Shown: positions 53,226 through 62,091 of the stretch, piece after piece
How positions within the stretch are numbered: position 1 is the stretch's first letter
How the letters are laid out: each line of letters begins with the position of its first letter
Assembly (NCBI RefSeq): GCF_002234535.1
Contig: NZ_CP022521.1
Span: 1,240,001-1,304,000 of the forward strand
Origin: Actinoalloteichus hoggarensis
Lineage (GTDB): Bacteria; Actinomycetota; Actinomycetes; Mycobacteriales; Pseudonocardiaceae
Direction of reading: 5' to 3'
Length of the DNA: 64,000 nt
Notes under the pieces: generated by a model
The model's database searches: none
Told to the model about the DNA's origin: nothing
What the model saw: the letters and a program-made list of their open reading frames with translations, nothing else
Made by a program: the position numbers and the translations under genes

Positions 53226-53776
53226 GACGCCCGCCCGCGCGACCGCGACGGGGGATGGTCGGGGCGCCCCTTCCGGGTTGATCGGGGCGTGCCCGGTGAG
53301 CGCTGCCGCCCGGTGAACATCCCCGGCCGCGGCGGCAACGGCGCCGTCCACGGCGAGCGGATCGCCGCCCGCGCCGCCGCGGCTGCCCGTAGACGGCCGC
53401 GCCCGCGCCGCCGCGCCGATCCGGTGTGGTCCCTCATGATCGGTGGCGTCGACGTCCGATGGGCGGCCGACCTCGTCCCGGTGTCCCGGTGCCCGGATGG
53501 CTCGGCTGCTGTCCTGGGCGCCCCAGGGCAGTCGTCGTCGCGCCCGGCTCGTCGTCGCCCGCCGACGCGGTGGCCTTGGTTCGGGTGCACCGCCTCCGCG
53601 GTTCCGCTGCGGGCCGCCGCCGCTGTCTCTTCCTCGGTTCGGGCCGCCGCGGCTGTGGCCTCGGTCCGGGTGCTGCCGTCGTTGTGGTCCGGGCCGGGGA
53701 GCCGCGGCTGCCGCTGCGACCCTGGCCCGGCGGCTGCCACCACCACTGCGACGTTGATCCGGCGGCTGCCGCCACC
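53226..53776. other. Intergenic stretch between convergent genes
   Basis: About 550 bp. The sequence has degenerate GCC/CGG-rich repetition around 53540-53760, and open frames in it are Gly/Arg- or Ser/Ala-rich without any domain. No gene supported. Confidence 0.45.
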
Positions 53777-54427
53777 TCACGACACCAGACCGTGCTCCCA
53801 GGCCCACGCCGCGACCTCCACCCGATTCCGGGCGGGCAGCTTCTGCTGAATGCGCGTCAGGTGGCTCTTCACCGTCCCCATCGAGACGTACAGTCCCTCG
53901 GCGATCTCGGTGTTGGTCGCGCCGCGCGCCACCAGCAGCACCACTTCCCGCTCCCGAGGCGTCAGCGGCTCGACCAGCTCCGGCGGCCGCGCGGGCACCG
54001 TCCGCGCGAAGGCGTCCAGCAGTCGCACCGTCACCGCGGGGGAGAGCAGCGCCCCGCCGTCCACCGCCGCGCGCACCGCGTCCACCAGGACCCGAGGCCC
54101 GGACTTCTTCAGCACGAATCCCACGGCGCCCGCCCGCAGCGCCCCGTACACGTATTCGTCCAGGTCGAAGGTCGTCACCACGACGACCTTCGTGTCCGAC
54201 GTGTCCGCTCGGGCGGCGATGCGCCGAGTCGCCTCGATGCCGTCGACGCCGGGCATGCGCACGTCCATCAGACACACGTCGGGCCGCAGCTCGCCGACCA
54301 GATTCAGCGCCGCCACCCCGTCGGCGGCCTCCCCGACCACCGTGATGTCCGGCTGCGCCTCCATGATGAGCCGGAAGCCGGTGCGGATCATGGCCTGGTC
54401 GTCGGCGATCACCACCCGGATGCTCAT
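53777..54427 (-). CDS. NarL-type response regulator
   Basis: A 216-residue response regulator. The receiver domain has the acidic pair in VVIADDQ, the phosphorylated Asp in CLMDVRMPG (about Asp55), Thr in VVVTTFDLDEYV and the Lys in FVLKKSG. A C-terminal LuxR-type helix-turn-helix follows: LTPREREVVLLVARGATN, TEIAEGLYVSMGTVKSHLTR. It overlaps the sensor kinase gene by 4 bp, so the two form a two-component pair. The MmpS-like lipoprotein and MacB-type ABC genes just beyond are possible targets. Confidence 0.94.
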   Translation of the reverse strand: MSIRVVIADDQAMIRTGFRLIMEAQPDITVVGEAADGVAALNLVGELRPDVCLMDVRMPGVDGIEATRRIAARADTSDTKVVVVTTFDLDEYVYGALRAGAVGFVLKKSGPRVLVDAVRAAVDGGALLSPAVTVRLLDAFARTVPARPPELVEPLTPREREVVLLVARGATNTEIAEGLYVSMGTVKSHLTRIQQKLPARNRVEVAAWAWEHGLVS

Positions 54428-55584
54428 CGGACCGCCTCGGATGTCAGGGGCAGGGTCGCTCGCAGTTCCCAGCCGCCTTCTGGTCGGGCCGCGCTGGACA
54501 GCGTCCCGCCGAGCATCGAGACCCGTTCCTCGAGTCCGATCAGCCCGAAGCCGCTCGGTCGAAATCGCGCGCGGCCGGACTTCGTCCCGTCGTCGCGTAC
54601 GCGGACGACGACGTGGTCTCCCTCCGCGTCGATGACCACCCGGACGGAGGTGGCCTGCTGCGCGTGCTTGCGGACGTTGGTCAGGCCCTCCTGGACCAGC
54701 CGGTGCACCGAGCGGCTCAGCTCCGTGGACCAGTTCTCCGGGTCGACGCCGGGGCGGACGTCCACGCTCGTCCGCGGACCGGTGGCCGAGTTCCGGGCGG
54801 CGAGTTCCTGCACCGCGGTCAGGCCGCGCGGCACCGTGCGGGCCTCGCCGGCCGCCGTGCCCTCGCGTAGCAGGCCCACCATCCGGCTCATCGCGGCCAG
54901 CCCCTCCTGCCCGATGGACTCGATGTTGGCGAAGAGTCGTCTGCCGGTCGCCGGGTCGCCTGTCACGATCTCGTGACCCGCCTGCGCCTGCACCACCATC
55001 GCGGTCACGTAGTGCGCGACGTGATCGTGCAGGTCACCGGCGAGGTCGAGTCGTTCCGCGCGGCGGACCTGCTCGGCGGCGGCCGCTCGTCGCAGGTCCT
55101 CCTCCCGCAGATGCAGGCCGAGGAACAACGCGGCCACCGTCGTCAGGATGAGCAGCAGGCCGAGTTCGGGGGTGTTCCACCACATCGCCACCGATCTGAG
55201 CAGCAGTACGGCGGCGGCGACGGCGGCCGCGAACGTCACCGCGGTCGCCCAGCGCCGCGGACCGTGGCGGGCCGCGCCGACGACGAGGACGAGCAGCAGG
55301 AGCAGCTCCACGGCTCCGAAGGTGCGTTGCAGGATCGTTGAGTGGATCAACGCGGTGGCCGCCAGCGACAGGGCCGTGCCGACGAGGGCCGCCTGCGGGT
55401 GCCGTCCGGTGCGCACCGCGACGACGATCAGGCCGAGCAGCGCCACCGGCATCCCGGCCAGCACCACGCTGGACAGATCCGGGGCCAGCAGGGAGATCTC
55501 GATCGCGTAAGCCGCGGCGGCGAACACTGACACCGCGATCGTGCGGCGGCGCCACCACCTGCCCTGTGGGCGTGGGAGCCTCAT
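54424..55584 (-). CDS. Two-component sensor histidine kinase (HisKA_3 type)
   Basis: A 386-residue kinase. Residues about 15-160 hold five or six membrane helices. The dimerisation region carries the phosphorylated His in LAGDLHDHVAHYVTAM (about residue 184). The ATPase domain has VQEGLTNVRKHAQ (N box) and SGFGLIGLEERVSMLGG (G box). Such kinases respond to envelope stress or antibiotics in actinomycetes. Its stop overlaps the start of the response regulator. An octamer repeat array lies upstream, in the gap before the divergent lipoprotein gene. Confidence 0.94.
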   Translation of the reverse strand: MRLPRPQGRWWRRRTIAVSVFAAAAYAIEISLLAPDLSSVVLAGMPVALLGLIVVAVRTGRHPQAALVGTALSLAATALIHSTILQRTFGAVELLLLLVLVVGAARHGPRRWATAVTFAAAVAAAVLLLRSVAMWWNTPELGLLLILTTVAALFLGLHLREEDLRRAAAAEQVRRAERLDLAGDLHDHVAHYVTAMVVQAQAGHEIVTGDPATGRRLFANIESIGQEGLAAMSRMVGLLREGTAAGEARTVPRGLTAVQELAARNSATGPRTSVDVRPGVDPENWSTELSRSVHRLVQEGLTNVRKHAQQATSVRVVIDAEGDHVVVRVRDDGTKSGRARFRPSGFGLIGLEERVSMLGGTLSSAARPEGGWELRATLPLTSEAVR

Positions 55585-55946
55585 GGGCGCCGACCCTAAC
55601 GCCGGATCGGCTCCGCGGGATCAGACCTTCGGCCGAGGCGACGCGCCTCGTCTCTCCGGGCCGACGGCGGCTCGGGAGACGTGGTGCGGCCGTGGGTTCG
55701 GCGTGGTGGCGGGGCCGGGGCGGCGGCGAGCGAAGGACGTCGACCCTGATCGGTGTGTGCCTGTGTGCCTGTGTGCCTGTGTGCCTGTGTGCCTGTGTGC
55801 CTGTGTGCCTGTGTGCCTGTGTGCCTGTGTGCCTGTGTGCCTGTGTGCCTGTGTGCCTGTGTGCCGCCGAGGCACCGGGCTTGTCCGGGCCCGCGGGCTG
55901 CCGGCATCGTGACCGTCCGTCGTCCGCGATCGAACCCTGGAGCGCC
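55585..55946. other. Divergent intergenic region with octamer repeat
   Basis: About 360 bp between the kinase gene and the MmpS-like lipoprotein gene. Roughly a third of it is the (GTGTGCCT)n array. Both promoters must lie in the remainder, so array length could change their spacing from any regulator site. Confidence 0.5.
55755..55865. repeat. Octamer tandem repeat (GTGTGCCT), 13.9 copies
   Basis: Thirteen exact copies of GTGTGCCT (55755-55858) are followed by a 7-base partial copy. There is not one mismatch. The tract lies between the divergent sensor kinase and lipoprotein genes. An exact array of this length suggests recent expansion and variable copy number. Confidence 0.97.
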
Positions 55947-56354
55947 ATGCCCGCACCCTCCCCGCGCGTCGACCGCCGCGACGGTCCGCGGTCCGCGTCG
56001 ACGCCGTCGGCGCGCGTCGCGCTGGGAGTAGCGGCGATCGCTCTCGGGTTGTCGAGCGGCTGCGGACTCTCCGGACCGGTCTTCACCATCGAGATGCGCG
56101 TGGACGGACCCGCCGGCCCGAAGTCGATCTCCTACCACTTCGCGGGCACCGAGACGGCCTACGACTACCGTCCGGCCCTTCCGTGGCGGAAGGCGGGCAA
56201 CGTCGGCTTCGGTCAGAGCGACGTACGGGTGGTCGAGCCCGCCGAGGGCACGACGTGCACGATCTCGGTGGACGGCGTCGAGTACGAGAGGATCGTGGCC
56301 GCCGGCGGGGACGAGGAGCTCTGGTGCTCGGCCAACGCCCAGAGCCGGGACTGA
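55947..56354 (+). CDS. MmpS-like lipoprotein
   Basis: A 135-residue lipoprotein. The signal runs to LGLSSGCG with the lipid Cys near residue 39. The mature part (VFTIEMRVDGPAGPKSISY, AYDYRPALPWRKAGNVGF, TCTISVDGVEYERIV) has the beta-rich plan of MmpS-type accessory proteins. In mycobacteria these support membrane transporters. A decayed paralogue and a MacB-type ABC transporter lie just downstream on the same strand, so it may belong to that export system. The ATG at 55947 gives a normal n-region. Confidence 0.75.
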   Translation: MPAPSPRVDRRDGPRSASTPSARVALGVAAIALGLSSGCGLSGPVFTIEMRVDGPAGPKSISYHFAGTETAYDYRPALPWRKAGNVGFGQSDVRVVEPAEGTTCTISVDGVEYERIVAAGGDEELWCSANAQSRD

Positions 56355-56732
56355 CCGTTGAACCCGGCTCGGCCTCGACGGGCAGGCGGACCGGGACGCC
56401 CGGCCCACGCGGCCGCGGTGAGCCCAGGCGGACGGATGTCGTCCGAACCTCGCGACCGAGCGACCGCGGCCGCCGTCGGCCGGATCACCGCCGTCGGCCC
56501 GACGGCCCCGCCCCGGCGGTATTCGTGACGACCTGCGACTTCATCGCCACGCCAGGCCGCATCGTCGTTGTCGCCGTCCCTCCACCGGCCGTCGTCGGGC
56601 ACCCGTCCGGCCGATCGGCTAGGACTTTCGGCTGAGTCGAGGGCCGTATCCCGGCCGTTCGGCCGATCACCGTACCGGGGCCCGCACCGCATGCTCTTTC
56701 ACAGCCGGATCACGTCTGAGCAAGGAGCACAC
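56355..56732. other. Intergenic stretch, no gene recognised
   Basis: About 380 bp between the two MmpS-like genes. It should hold the promoter of the ABC operon. AAGGAG at its right end is the ribosome binding site of the decayed paralogue. Confidence 0.4.
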
Positions 56733-57040
56733 GTGCGGAGTCGCCTCACCACGGACGCGTCGGGCGCCGCGCTCGCCTCGACCGGGCTGCTGCCCGCGAG
56801 CCGCGGGCTGTTCGGCGAGACCTACGACGTCCGAATGGAGGTCGACGGCTCCGGCACGGCGCTGATCAGCCATGGCTTCGCGGGCGGCGACGATCTCGCA
56901 GCCCTCGGACGGAGGACCTCTCTGGTCCGCGACGGAGTCCGTCGGCTGCCGGATCCTCGTCGGCGACGAGCTGATCGATCAGCAGACCGCGGGCGACGAC
57001 GGCAGCGTCGACGCCTCGCGGACGACCAGGGCGACTGACG
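56733..57040 (+). pseudogene. Broken MmpS-like lipoprotein gene
   Basis: From the GTG at 56733 (AAGGAG 5 bp upstream) the frame reads a degenerate signal, then TYDVRMEVDGSGTALISHGF, matching the intact MmpS-like protein (VFTIEMRVDGPAGPKSISY). After AGGDDLAA the similarity continues in another frame: PLWSATESVGCRILVGDELI then DQQTAGDDGSVDAS, equivalent to the paralogue's CTISVDGVE... end. A frameshift near 56900, and apparently a short deletion, destroy the gene. The lipobox Cys is also lost. The second frame runs on without a stop into the ABC ATPase. Confidence 0.7.
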
Positions 57041-57096
57041 CCATGGACCACCACGTGATCCGCACCCGGAACGAGAGAGGACACAGGCACACCGAC

Positions 57097-57843
57097 ATGT
57101 CGACCACGACGACCGCGACATCGACCATCGTGACGACCCATGCCGTCAGCAAGGTCTACGGCACCCAGGACAACCAGGTGCATGCGCTGCGCGCGGTCAA
57201 CACCGGCATCAACCAGGGCGAGTTCACCGCTGTGATGGGGCCGTCCGGTTCGGGCAAGTCGACCCTCATGCACTGCATGGCGGGTCTCGACCGGCCCACC
57301 TCGGGCACGATCGTCCTCGGCGGCACCGACATCACCGCCCTGTCCGAGCGTCAGCTCACCGACCTTCGCCGCGATCGCATCGGATTCGTGTTCCAGAAGT
57401 TCAACCTGCTCAGCGAGCTGTCGGCGCACGACAACATCCTGCTGCCCCTGAGCATCGCCGGTCGCAGACCCGACCGGGACTGGGTCAACACGGTGATCGA
57501 GGTCCTGGGCATCCAGGACCGGCTGCGCCACCATCCCTCCGAGCTGTCCGGCGGCCAGCAGCAGCGCGTGGCGATCGCCCGCGCGCTGGCCAACCGCCCC
57601 GACGTCGTCTTCGCCGACGAGCCGACGGGCAACCTGGACACCTCCACCGGGCGCGAGGTGCTGGCCTTCCTGCGCCGCTCCACCAGGGACTTCGGTCAGA
57701 CCGTGGTGATGGTCACACACGACCCGGCCGCCGCCGCCGAGGCCGATCGCGTCGTGCTGCTCGCCGACGGCCGGATCGCGGGCGAGCTGCGTGAGCCCAA
57801 CCGCCAGCAGGTCCTCGCCGCTCTCGACGACGTGAGCAGGTGA
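57097..57843 (+). CDS. MacB/LolD-type ABC transporter ATPase
   Basis: A 248-residue ATPase of the type VII (MacB/FtsE/LolD) group. Walker A is [11 protein letters not shown] near residue 47. The Q-loop is VFQKFNLL, the signature is [15 protein letters not shown] and Walker B is [12 protein letters not shown]. The ATG at 57097 opens with a Thr-rich leader; the frame upstream is open but belongs to the broken lipoprotein. It is followed 5 bp later by its permease. Such pumps use ATP to drive extracytoplasmic mechanotransmission (export of peptides, lipoproteins or antibiotics) rather than ordinary transport. Confidence 0.93.
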   Translation: MSTTTTATSTIVTTHAVSKVYGTQDNQVHALRAVNTGINQGEFTAVMGPSGSGKSTLMHCMAGLDRPTSGTIVLGGTDITALSERQLTDLRRDRIGFVFQKFNLLSELSAHDNILLPLSIAGRRPDRDWVNTVIEVLGIQDRLRHHPSELSGGQQQRVAIARALANRPDVVFADEPTGNLDTSTGREVLAFLRRSTRDFGQTVVMVTHDPAAAAEADRVVLLADGRIAGELREPNRQQVLAALDDVSR

Positions 57844-57848
57844 GGGGG

Positions 57849-60365
57849 ATGGGACTGATCAAGGCCTCCGTCGCCCAGATCCGCCATCGGCCCTCGCGCA
57901 TCCTGCTCACCGGGGTCGCGATCGGCGTGGCGACGCTGTTCACCGCCGGGACCGTGTTGTTCACCGACACGCTGCGCACCGAGTTCACCGCGGGATTCAC
58001 CTCGGTGTCCGAGGACGTCGACGCGATCGCCGAACCCGACTTCCAGTACGTGGACGGACTGACGAACGACCATCTTCAGCAGGTCCAAGCCCTGTCCGAG
58101 GTCACCGAGGCCGTACCGGAGATCTCCGGGATCGCCATAGACGCGAACCGCGAGATGGTCATCGTGACCGGCGGCACGTTCGACGGTCCGCTCGCCGACA
58201 CCGAGCTGCTGGAGGGAGCGGCTCCCGAGGGGCCCGGCGAGGTCGTCCTGTCGTCGACGGGCGCGGAGTCGATGGCGGCCGGGGTCGGCGACGAGGTCAC
58301 GCTGACCTTCAGCCTGCAGACCCTCGACGGCAACGAGTCCGTCGAAGAGCGGACCCTGCGTGTCAGCGGCATCACCGAACACGCCAACTCGGTCACCTCC
58401 GTCGTGGTCGGCGAGCCGGAGTCGGTGCGCGAATGGCTCTGGTCGGAGTACTGGAACGGGATCCGCGTCGTCGGCGTGGATCCGGAGACCACCGCGGCGG
58501 CGATGAGCGAGGTGCTCGGAACGGACGCCATCGTCGAGACCGGTGAGGAGCGTCGCGCGAACGACCTGGCGGCGGCCGACGCGGGTGCCGACCAGGTGTT
58601 CCTGCTGCTGTCGGTGTTCCTGTTCATCGCCTTGTTCGCCGCGGCGATCATCGTCGCGTCGACGTTCCGCATCCTGCTGGTCCGCAACAGACGCCGCACC
58701 GCGTTGTTGCGCTGCGTCGGCGCGCAGCCCGGTCACATCCTGCGGGCCCTGTTGGTGGAGGCCGCGCTGTCCGGCCTGCTGGCGGGGGTCCTCGGCGTCC
58801 TGGCCGCGGTCGGACTCGGATACGGCGGCCTGGCCGTCGCGGGTGCGCTCACCGACAGCGACATCTCGCTGGCGGTCTCGCCGGTCGGCCTGGTGTGGTG
58901 CGTGGTGCTGGCCGTCGCGGTCGCGGTCGTGGCCGCCGCGGTGCCCGCGGTGCGCGGTTCCCGCATCTCGCCGGTCGCGGCGATGAACGTGGCCGCGCTC
59001 AGTGACAGCGGCAGCGGCATCGGCAGGCTTCGCGCGGTCTTCGCCGTCCTGGCCGTCCTCGGTGCCGCCGTGCTGGCGGCCGTGCCCATCGTGATGCCCG
59101 ACTCCGGGCAGGTGGGCATCCTCGCGGCGGCCGGGTCCGGCTGCATCCTGTTCGTGGGCTTCCTCGCCTGCGGTCCGGTGGTGCTGCGCGGTGTGGTCGG
59201 CCTGCTGGAGAAGCCGCTGACCAGGATCGGCGGCATCTCGGGTCGGCTGGCGGTGCGCAACACGCTGCGGGCCCCGCGCCGCTCGGCGACCACGGCGGCG
59301 GTGTTCGCCCTGGGCGTCACGCTCGTCACCGCGGTCCTCGTCTCGCTGTCGAACCTGCAGACGGGCGCGGAGGACAGCCTGGCGGCGGCACGCCCGGCCG
59401 ACGTGACCATCTCCAGCTACACCTCCTACGAGGAGCCGTCCGCCCTGACACCCGAGGTGGTCGAGTCCTTGCGCGCCGATCCGGCGGTCGGCGACCTCGC
59501 CGAGGTCACCCACACGGAAGGCGACGTCACGGTCGGGGGCACGACGACGCCGGACCTGTGGATTCGCGGCGTGGACCTGTCGGGCCTGCACGACGTGACC
59601 CGTGATCCCGCCGAGGGCGGCTTCGACGGCTGGGGCCCCGGCCAGGCAGGTCTCTACACGGAGACGGCCGCGGATCTCGGGCTCGCCGTCGGGGACAGCA
59701 TGACCGTCGCCGCCGGCTCCGGAGAGGTCACCGTCGAGGTGGTCGCGCTCTACGAGAACACGGGCACCATGGGCACCACCGTGCTGCACCCCGACGACAT
59801 CGCCGCGATCGATCAGGGCGCCCATCTGGAGATGCTGTTGGCGAACCCGGCGCCCGGGATCGATCAGGACGCCTTCCGGGACGCCGTCGACTCCCTGGTC
59901 CCGATAAGTCCGCTGATCGACGTCTCCTTCCCCGGCGACGAGCGGGCGTTGTTCCAGGAGATGATCGACACGCTGCGGATGGTCGCGCTGGGCCTGGTGG
60001 GCATCACGGTCCTGGTCGCGATGGTCGGCGTCGCCACCACGCTGTCGTTGTCCGTGGTGGAACGAACCCAGGAGCACGGACTGCTTCGCGCGCTCGGCCT
60101 CCGAGGCGGCGGCCTGCGGTCGATGCTCAGCTGGGAGGCCGCGATCCTCGGCGGCTACGCCACCGTCCTGGGCATCCTGCTCGGCACCGGCTACGCGATG
60201 CTGATCACGCTCTCCGACCCGCAGCTCGGTGCCACGCCGAGCATCCCGTTCGACCAGCTCGGGCTCGTGCTGGTGGCCATGCTCGCGATGGCGCTGCTGT
60301 CGGCACTGATCCCGGCGTCGAAGGCGGCGAAGAGCTCGCCCATGCAGGCCCTCGCCGACGACTGA
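57849..60365 (+). CDS. FtsX/MacB-type ABC permease
   Basis: An 838-residue permease with two FtsX-like domains: an N-terminal helix (RILLTGVAIGVATLFTAGTV), a large extracytoplasmic domain, three helices (FLLLSVFLFIALFAAAIIVA onwards), a repeat of this plan, and three final helices ending ALIPASKAAKSSPMQALADD. The ERTQEHGLLRALGLRGG loop is the ATPase contact. GAGGGGG lies just before the ATG at 57849; the GTG at 57840 overlapping the ATPase stop is an alternative start. With the ATPase it forms a full transporter, perhaps assisted by the MmpS-like lipoprotein and controlled by the nearby two-component system. Confidence 0.93.
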   Translation: MGLIKASVAQIRHRPSRILLTGVAIGVATLFTAGTVLFTDTLRTEFTAGFTSVSEDVDAIAEPDFQYVDGLTNDHLQQVQALSEVTEAVPEISGIAIDANREMVIVTGGTFDGPLADTELLEGAAPEGPGEVVLSSTGAESMAAGVGDEVTLTFSLQTLDGNESVEERTLRVSGITEHANSVTSVVVGEPESVREWLWSEYWNGIRVVGVDPETTAAAMSEVLGTDAIVETGEERRANDLAAADAGADQVFLLLSVFLFIALFAAAIIVASTFRILLVRNRRRTALLRCVGAQPGHILRALLVEAALSGLLAGVLGVLAAVGLGYGGLAVAGALTDSDISLAVSPVGLVWCVVLAVAVAVVAAAVPAVRGSRISPVAAMNVAALSDSGSGIGRLRAVFAVLAVLGAAVLAAVPIVMPDSGQVGILAAAGSGCILFVGFLACGPVVLRGVVGLLEKPLTRIGGISGRLAVRNTLRAPRRSATTAAVFALGVTLVTAVLVSLSNLQTGAEDSLAAARPADVTISSYTSYEEPSALTPEVVESLRADPAVGDLAEVTHTEGDVTVGGTTTPDLWIRGVDLSGLHDVTRDPAEGGFDGWGPGQAGLYTETAADLGLAVGDSMTVAAGSGEVTVEVVALYENTGTMGTTVLHPDDIAAIDQGAHLEMLLANPAPGIDQDAFRDAVDSLVPISPLIDVSFPGDERALFQEMIDTLRMVALGLVGITVLVAMVGVATTLSLSVVERTQEHGLLRALGLRGGGLRSMLSWEAAILGGYATVLGILLGTGYAMLITLSDPQLGATPSIPFDQLGLVLVAMLAMALLSALIPASKAAKSSPMQALADD

Positions 60366-60417
60366 CCGAGACGGATCGGGCCCGCGTCGGGCCCGGCGGA
60401 CGAGAAGGGAGACGACG

Positions 60418-60822
60418 GTGGAGGACGACACACCACGTCGTAGGCGGTATCGCCGGGAGTCGCTCGCTCTCGCCGAGCTCGGGGCGGGCCTGGTCGGAAC
60501 CGCACTGCCCAGAATCGAGGTCCGACTGCCGCGTCACTCGGCGGATCGGGCGGTCGCGGCCTGGCGGTCGCTCGACCGGCACGAGGGTCCGCTGGGCGAC
60601 GAGGACCGTGAGCAGCGGCGGCAGCGCCATCGGGCGGGGACGCTGGCGCTGATCGGCCTGGCGGTGGAGGAACGGGGCCGCCGGGTCGGCGACGAGGTGG
60701 TGGTGCTCCTCGACGCCGTGCTCATCGTGCTGGCGATGGAGGCGGCCGACGACGAGTCGGTGCGGACGGTCGGCACCGAGCAGGGGGCACGAACACCGGG
60801 CGGACACGCCGTCCGGCGGTGA
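60418..60822 (+). CDS. Hypothetical protein, 134 residues
   Basis: A protein of unknown family. AAGGGAG lies about 9 bp before the GTG at 60418. The first half is basic (PRRRRYRRESLALAELGAGL). The middle is helical (EDREQRRQRHRAGTLALIGL) and is followed by the hydrophobic EVVVLLDAVLIVLAMEA. It begins 52 bp after the permease stop on the same strand, so it may belong to the ABC operon. No domain is recognised. Composition looks like a real gene rather than a shadow. Confidence 0.55.
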   Translation: MEDDTPRRRRYRRESLALAELGAGLVGTALPRIEVRLPRHSADRAVAAWRSLDRHEGPLGDEDREQRRQRHRAGTLALIGLAVEERGRRVGDEVVVLLDAVLIVLAMEAADDESVRTVGTEQGARTPGGHAVRR

Positions 60823-61474
60823 GGGGACGGGGGGAGACACGGATCGGAGGCCGAGTCGGGGGCAGGGATCGGGCGTGACGCCGTCATGGACGGCGGGAGT
60901 AGCCGGTCGATGCCATGCGGCTTCCGATCCGTCCCGCCCACCGCGCGGCTCGGGCGGGTGAGGGCTCGTGCGGAGGCCCTCGACCGCTCCGGTGCACGGC
61001 CCGCGGCGGTCGAAGGTCGGCCGGCGTCGAGCGTCCTTCGACGGGGACAGTCGGCGGCCGGCCGGGCATGGGCTCAGGGGAAGTCGCCCTTTCGCGGGCC
61101 GGGACCTCGGTGCGGCGGTACCGACGCCGGGGCCGGCGAGTCGACGGGGTTCCCACCGCGTGATCGTCGGCCGGGACGGCGGGCACCGCAGGGACGCGAG
61201 GCCGAGGTGAGAGCGCGGCCGGCCGGGGCCTCCTCCGCTCGGGGCGCCCGAACCGGTCGACCGTCGTCGGCGGGCGGGTCGATGACGCCCACCGACGGCG
61301 CGGTCGCCGTGGCGGCGGGATGAAGCGGACCGTCGTCGGCGAACGTCGTCCGCCGTCGGTCGACGCCGCCGCGGGCCGGGAGGTCGCGTCCGCGACGCGC
61401 GGCGAGGCCCTGGGCACGGCAGGCCGCCCTCGGCCCTGCCTCCACGGAGGGTCCACAGCAGACACGCAGGTTCG
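60823..61474. other. Intergenic stretch, no gene recognised
   Basis: About 650 bp. Every open frame here is Arg/Pro/Ser-rich and lacks a domain. The promoter for the HxlR gene should be in its right half. Confidence 0.45.
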
Positions 61475-62011
61475 ATGGAACGACTCACGAGGATGTCGAG
61501 GATGCGGCAGACGAGCTTCGCCGAGATGCACTGTTCACTGGCCCGGTCACTGGATCTCGTCGGCGACTGGTGGTCGCCGCTGATCCTGCGTGATCTCTAC
61601 CTGGGCGCCCGTCGCTTCGACGAGCTGGTCCGGGATCTCGGGATCTCACGCAACCTGCTGACCACCCGGCTGGCCACGCTCATGGCCGCGGGCGTCGTCG
61701 AGCGCACGCCGTACCAGCAGCGTCCGGTGCGACACGGCTACAGCCTCACCGAGGCGGGCCGGGACCTGGTGCCGATCCTGCTGGCGCTGACCGCCTGGGG
61801 CGATCGGTGGGCGGGACTGCCGGACCCGCCGATCACCTTCCGCCACCGCACCTGCGGCCACGACTTCGTCCCCACCGTCTCGTGCTCGGAGTGCGACGGG
61901 GCGATCACGGCGGAGGACGTCGATCCGCTCCCCGGCGACGGTGCCCACGTCGGGCCGGGAACCCGGCTCGTCGGCGACTTCCTGGCTCGCCGGGCCTCGC
62001 CCGCCGAATAG
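61475..62011 (+). CDS. HxlR family transcriptional regulator
   Basis: A regulator of about 178 residues (or 169, depending on start) with the HxlR winged helix. The typical opening is SFAEMHCSLARSLDLVGDWW, followed by SPLILRDLYLGARRFDELVR and LGISRNLLTTRLATLMAAGV. The C-terminus carries RTCGHDFVPTVSCSECDGAI, a possible zinc-binding pair found in many actinomycete members. The ATG codons at 61475, 61493 and 61502 are all in frame. The last has GAGG 9 bp upstream and fits family starts best. The effector is unknown. Confidence 0.9.
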   Translation: MERLTRMSRMRQTSFAEMHCSLARSLDLVGDWWSPLILRDLYLGARRFDELVRDLGISRNLLTTRLATLMAAGVVERTPYQQRPVRHGYSLTEAGRDLVPILLALTAWGDRWAGLPDPPITFRHRTCGHDFVPTVSCSECDGAITAEDVDPLPGDGAHVGPGTRLVGDFLARRASPAE

Positions 62012-62091
62012 CATCGATCGGGCGATAGGCGTCCCTCGAACGGGTCAAGATCGGCTGCGGGACTGGACGAGGTCAACGGTGATCGAGTCCT

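Noticed and set aside
53226-53776. Open frames of 100-190 residues on both strands
   Set aside because: They are Ala/Ser/Arg- or Gly-rich, mutually overlapping, and show no family feature. The DNA is GC-repetitive.
55755-55865. Octamer array considered as coding (Val-Cys-Leu-Cys or His-Thr-Gly-Thr repeats)
   Set aside because: The frames on both strands have no start, ribosome binding site or domain outside the repeat, and an 8-bp unit changes frame with each copy.
57696-60431. 911-residue open frame on the minus strand
   Set aside because: It mirrors the MacB-type permease, whose codon pattern keeps the opposite strand open. Composition is Asp/Arg/Gln-rich and domain-free.
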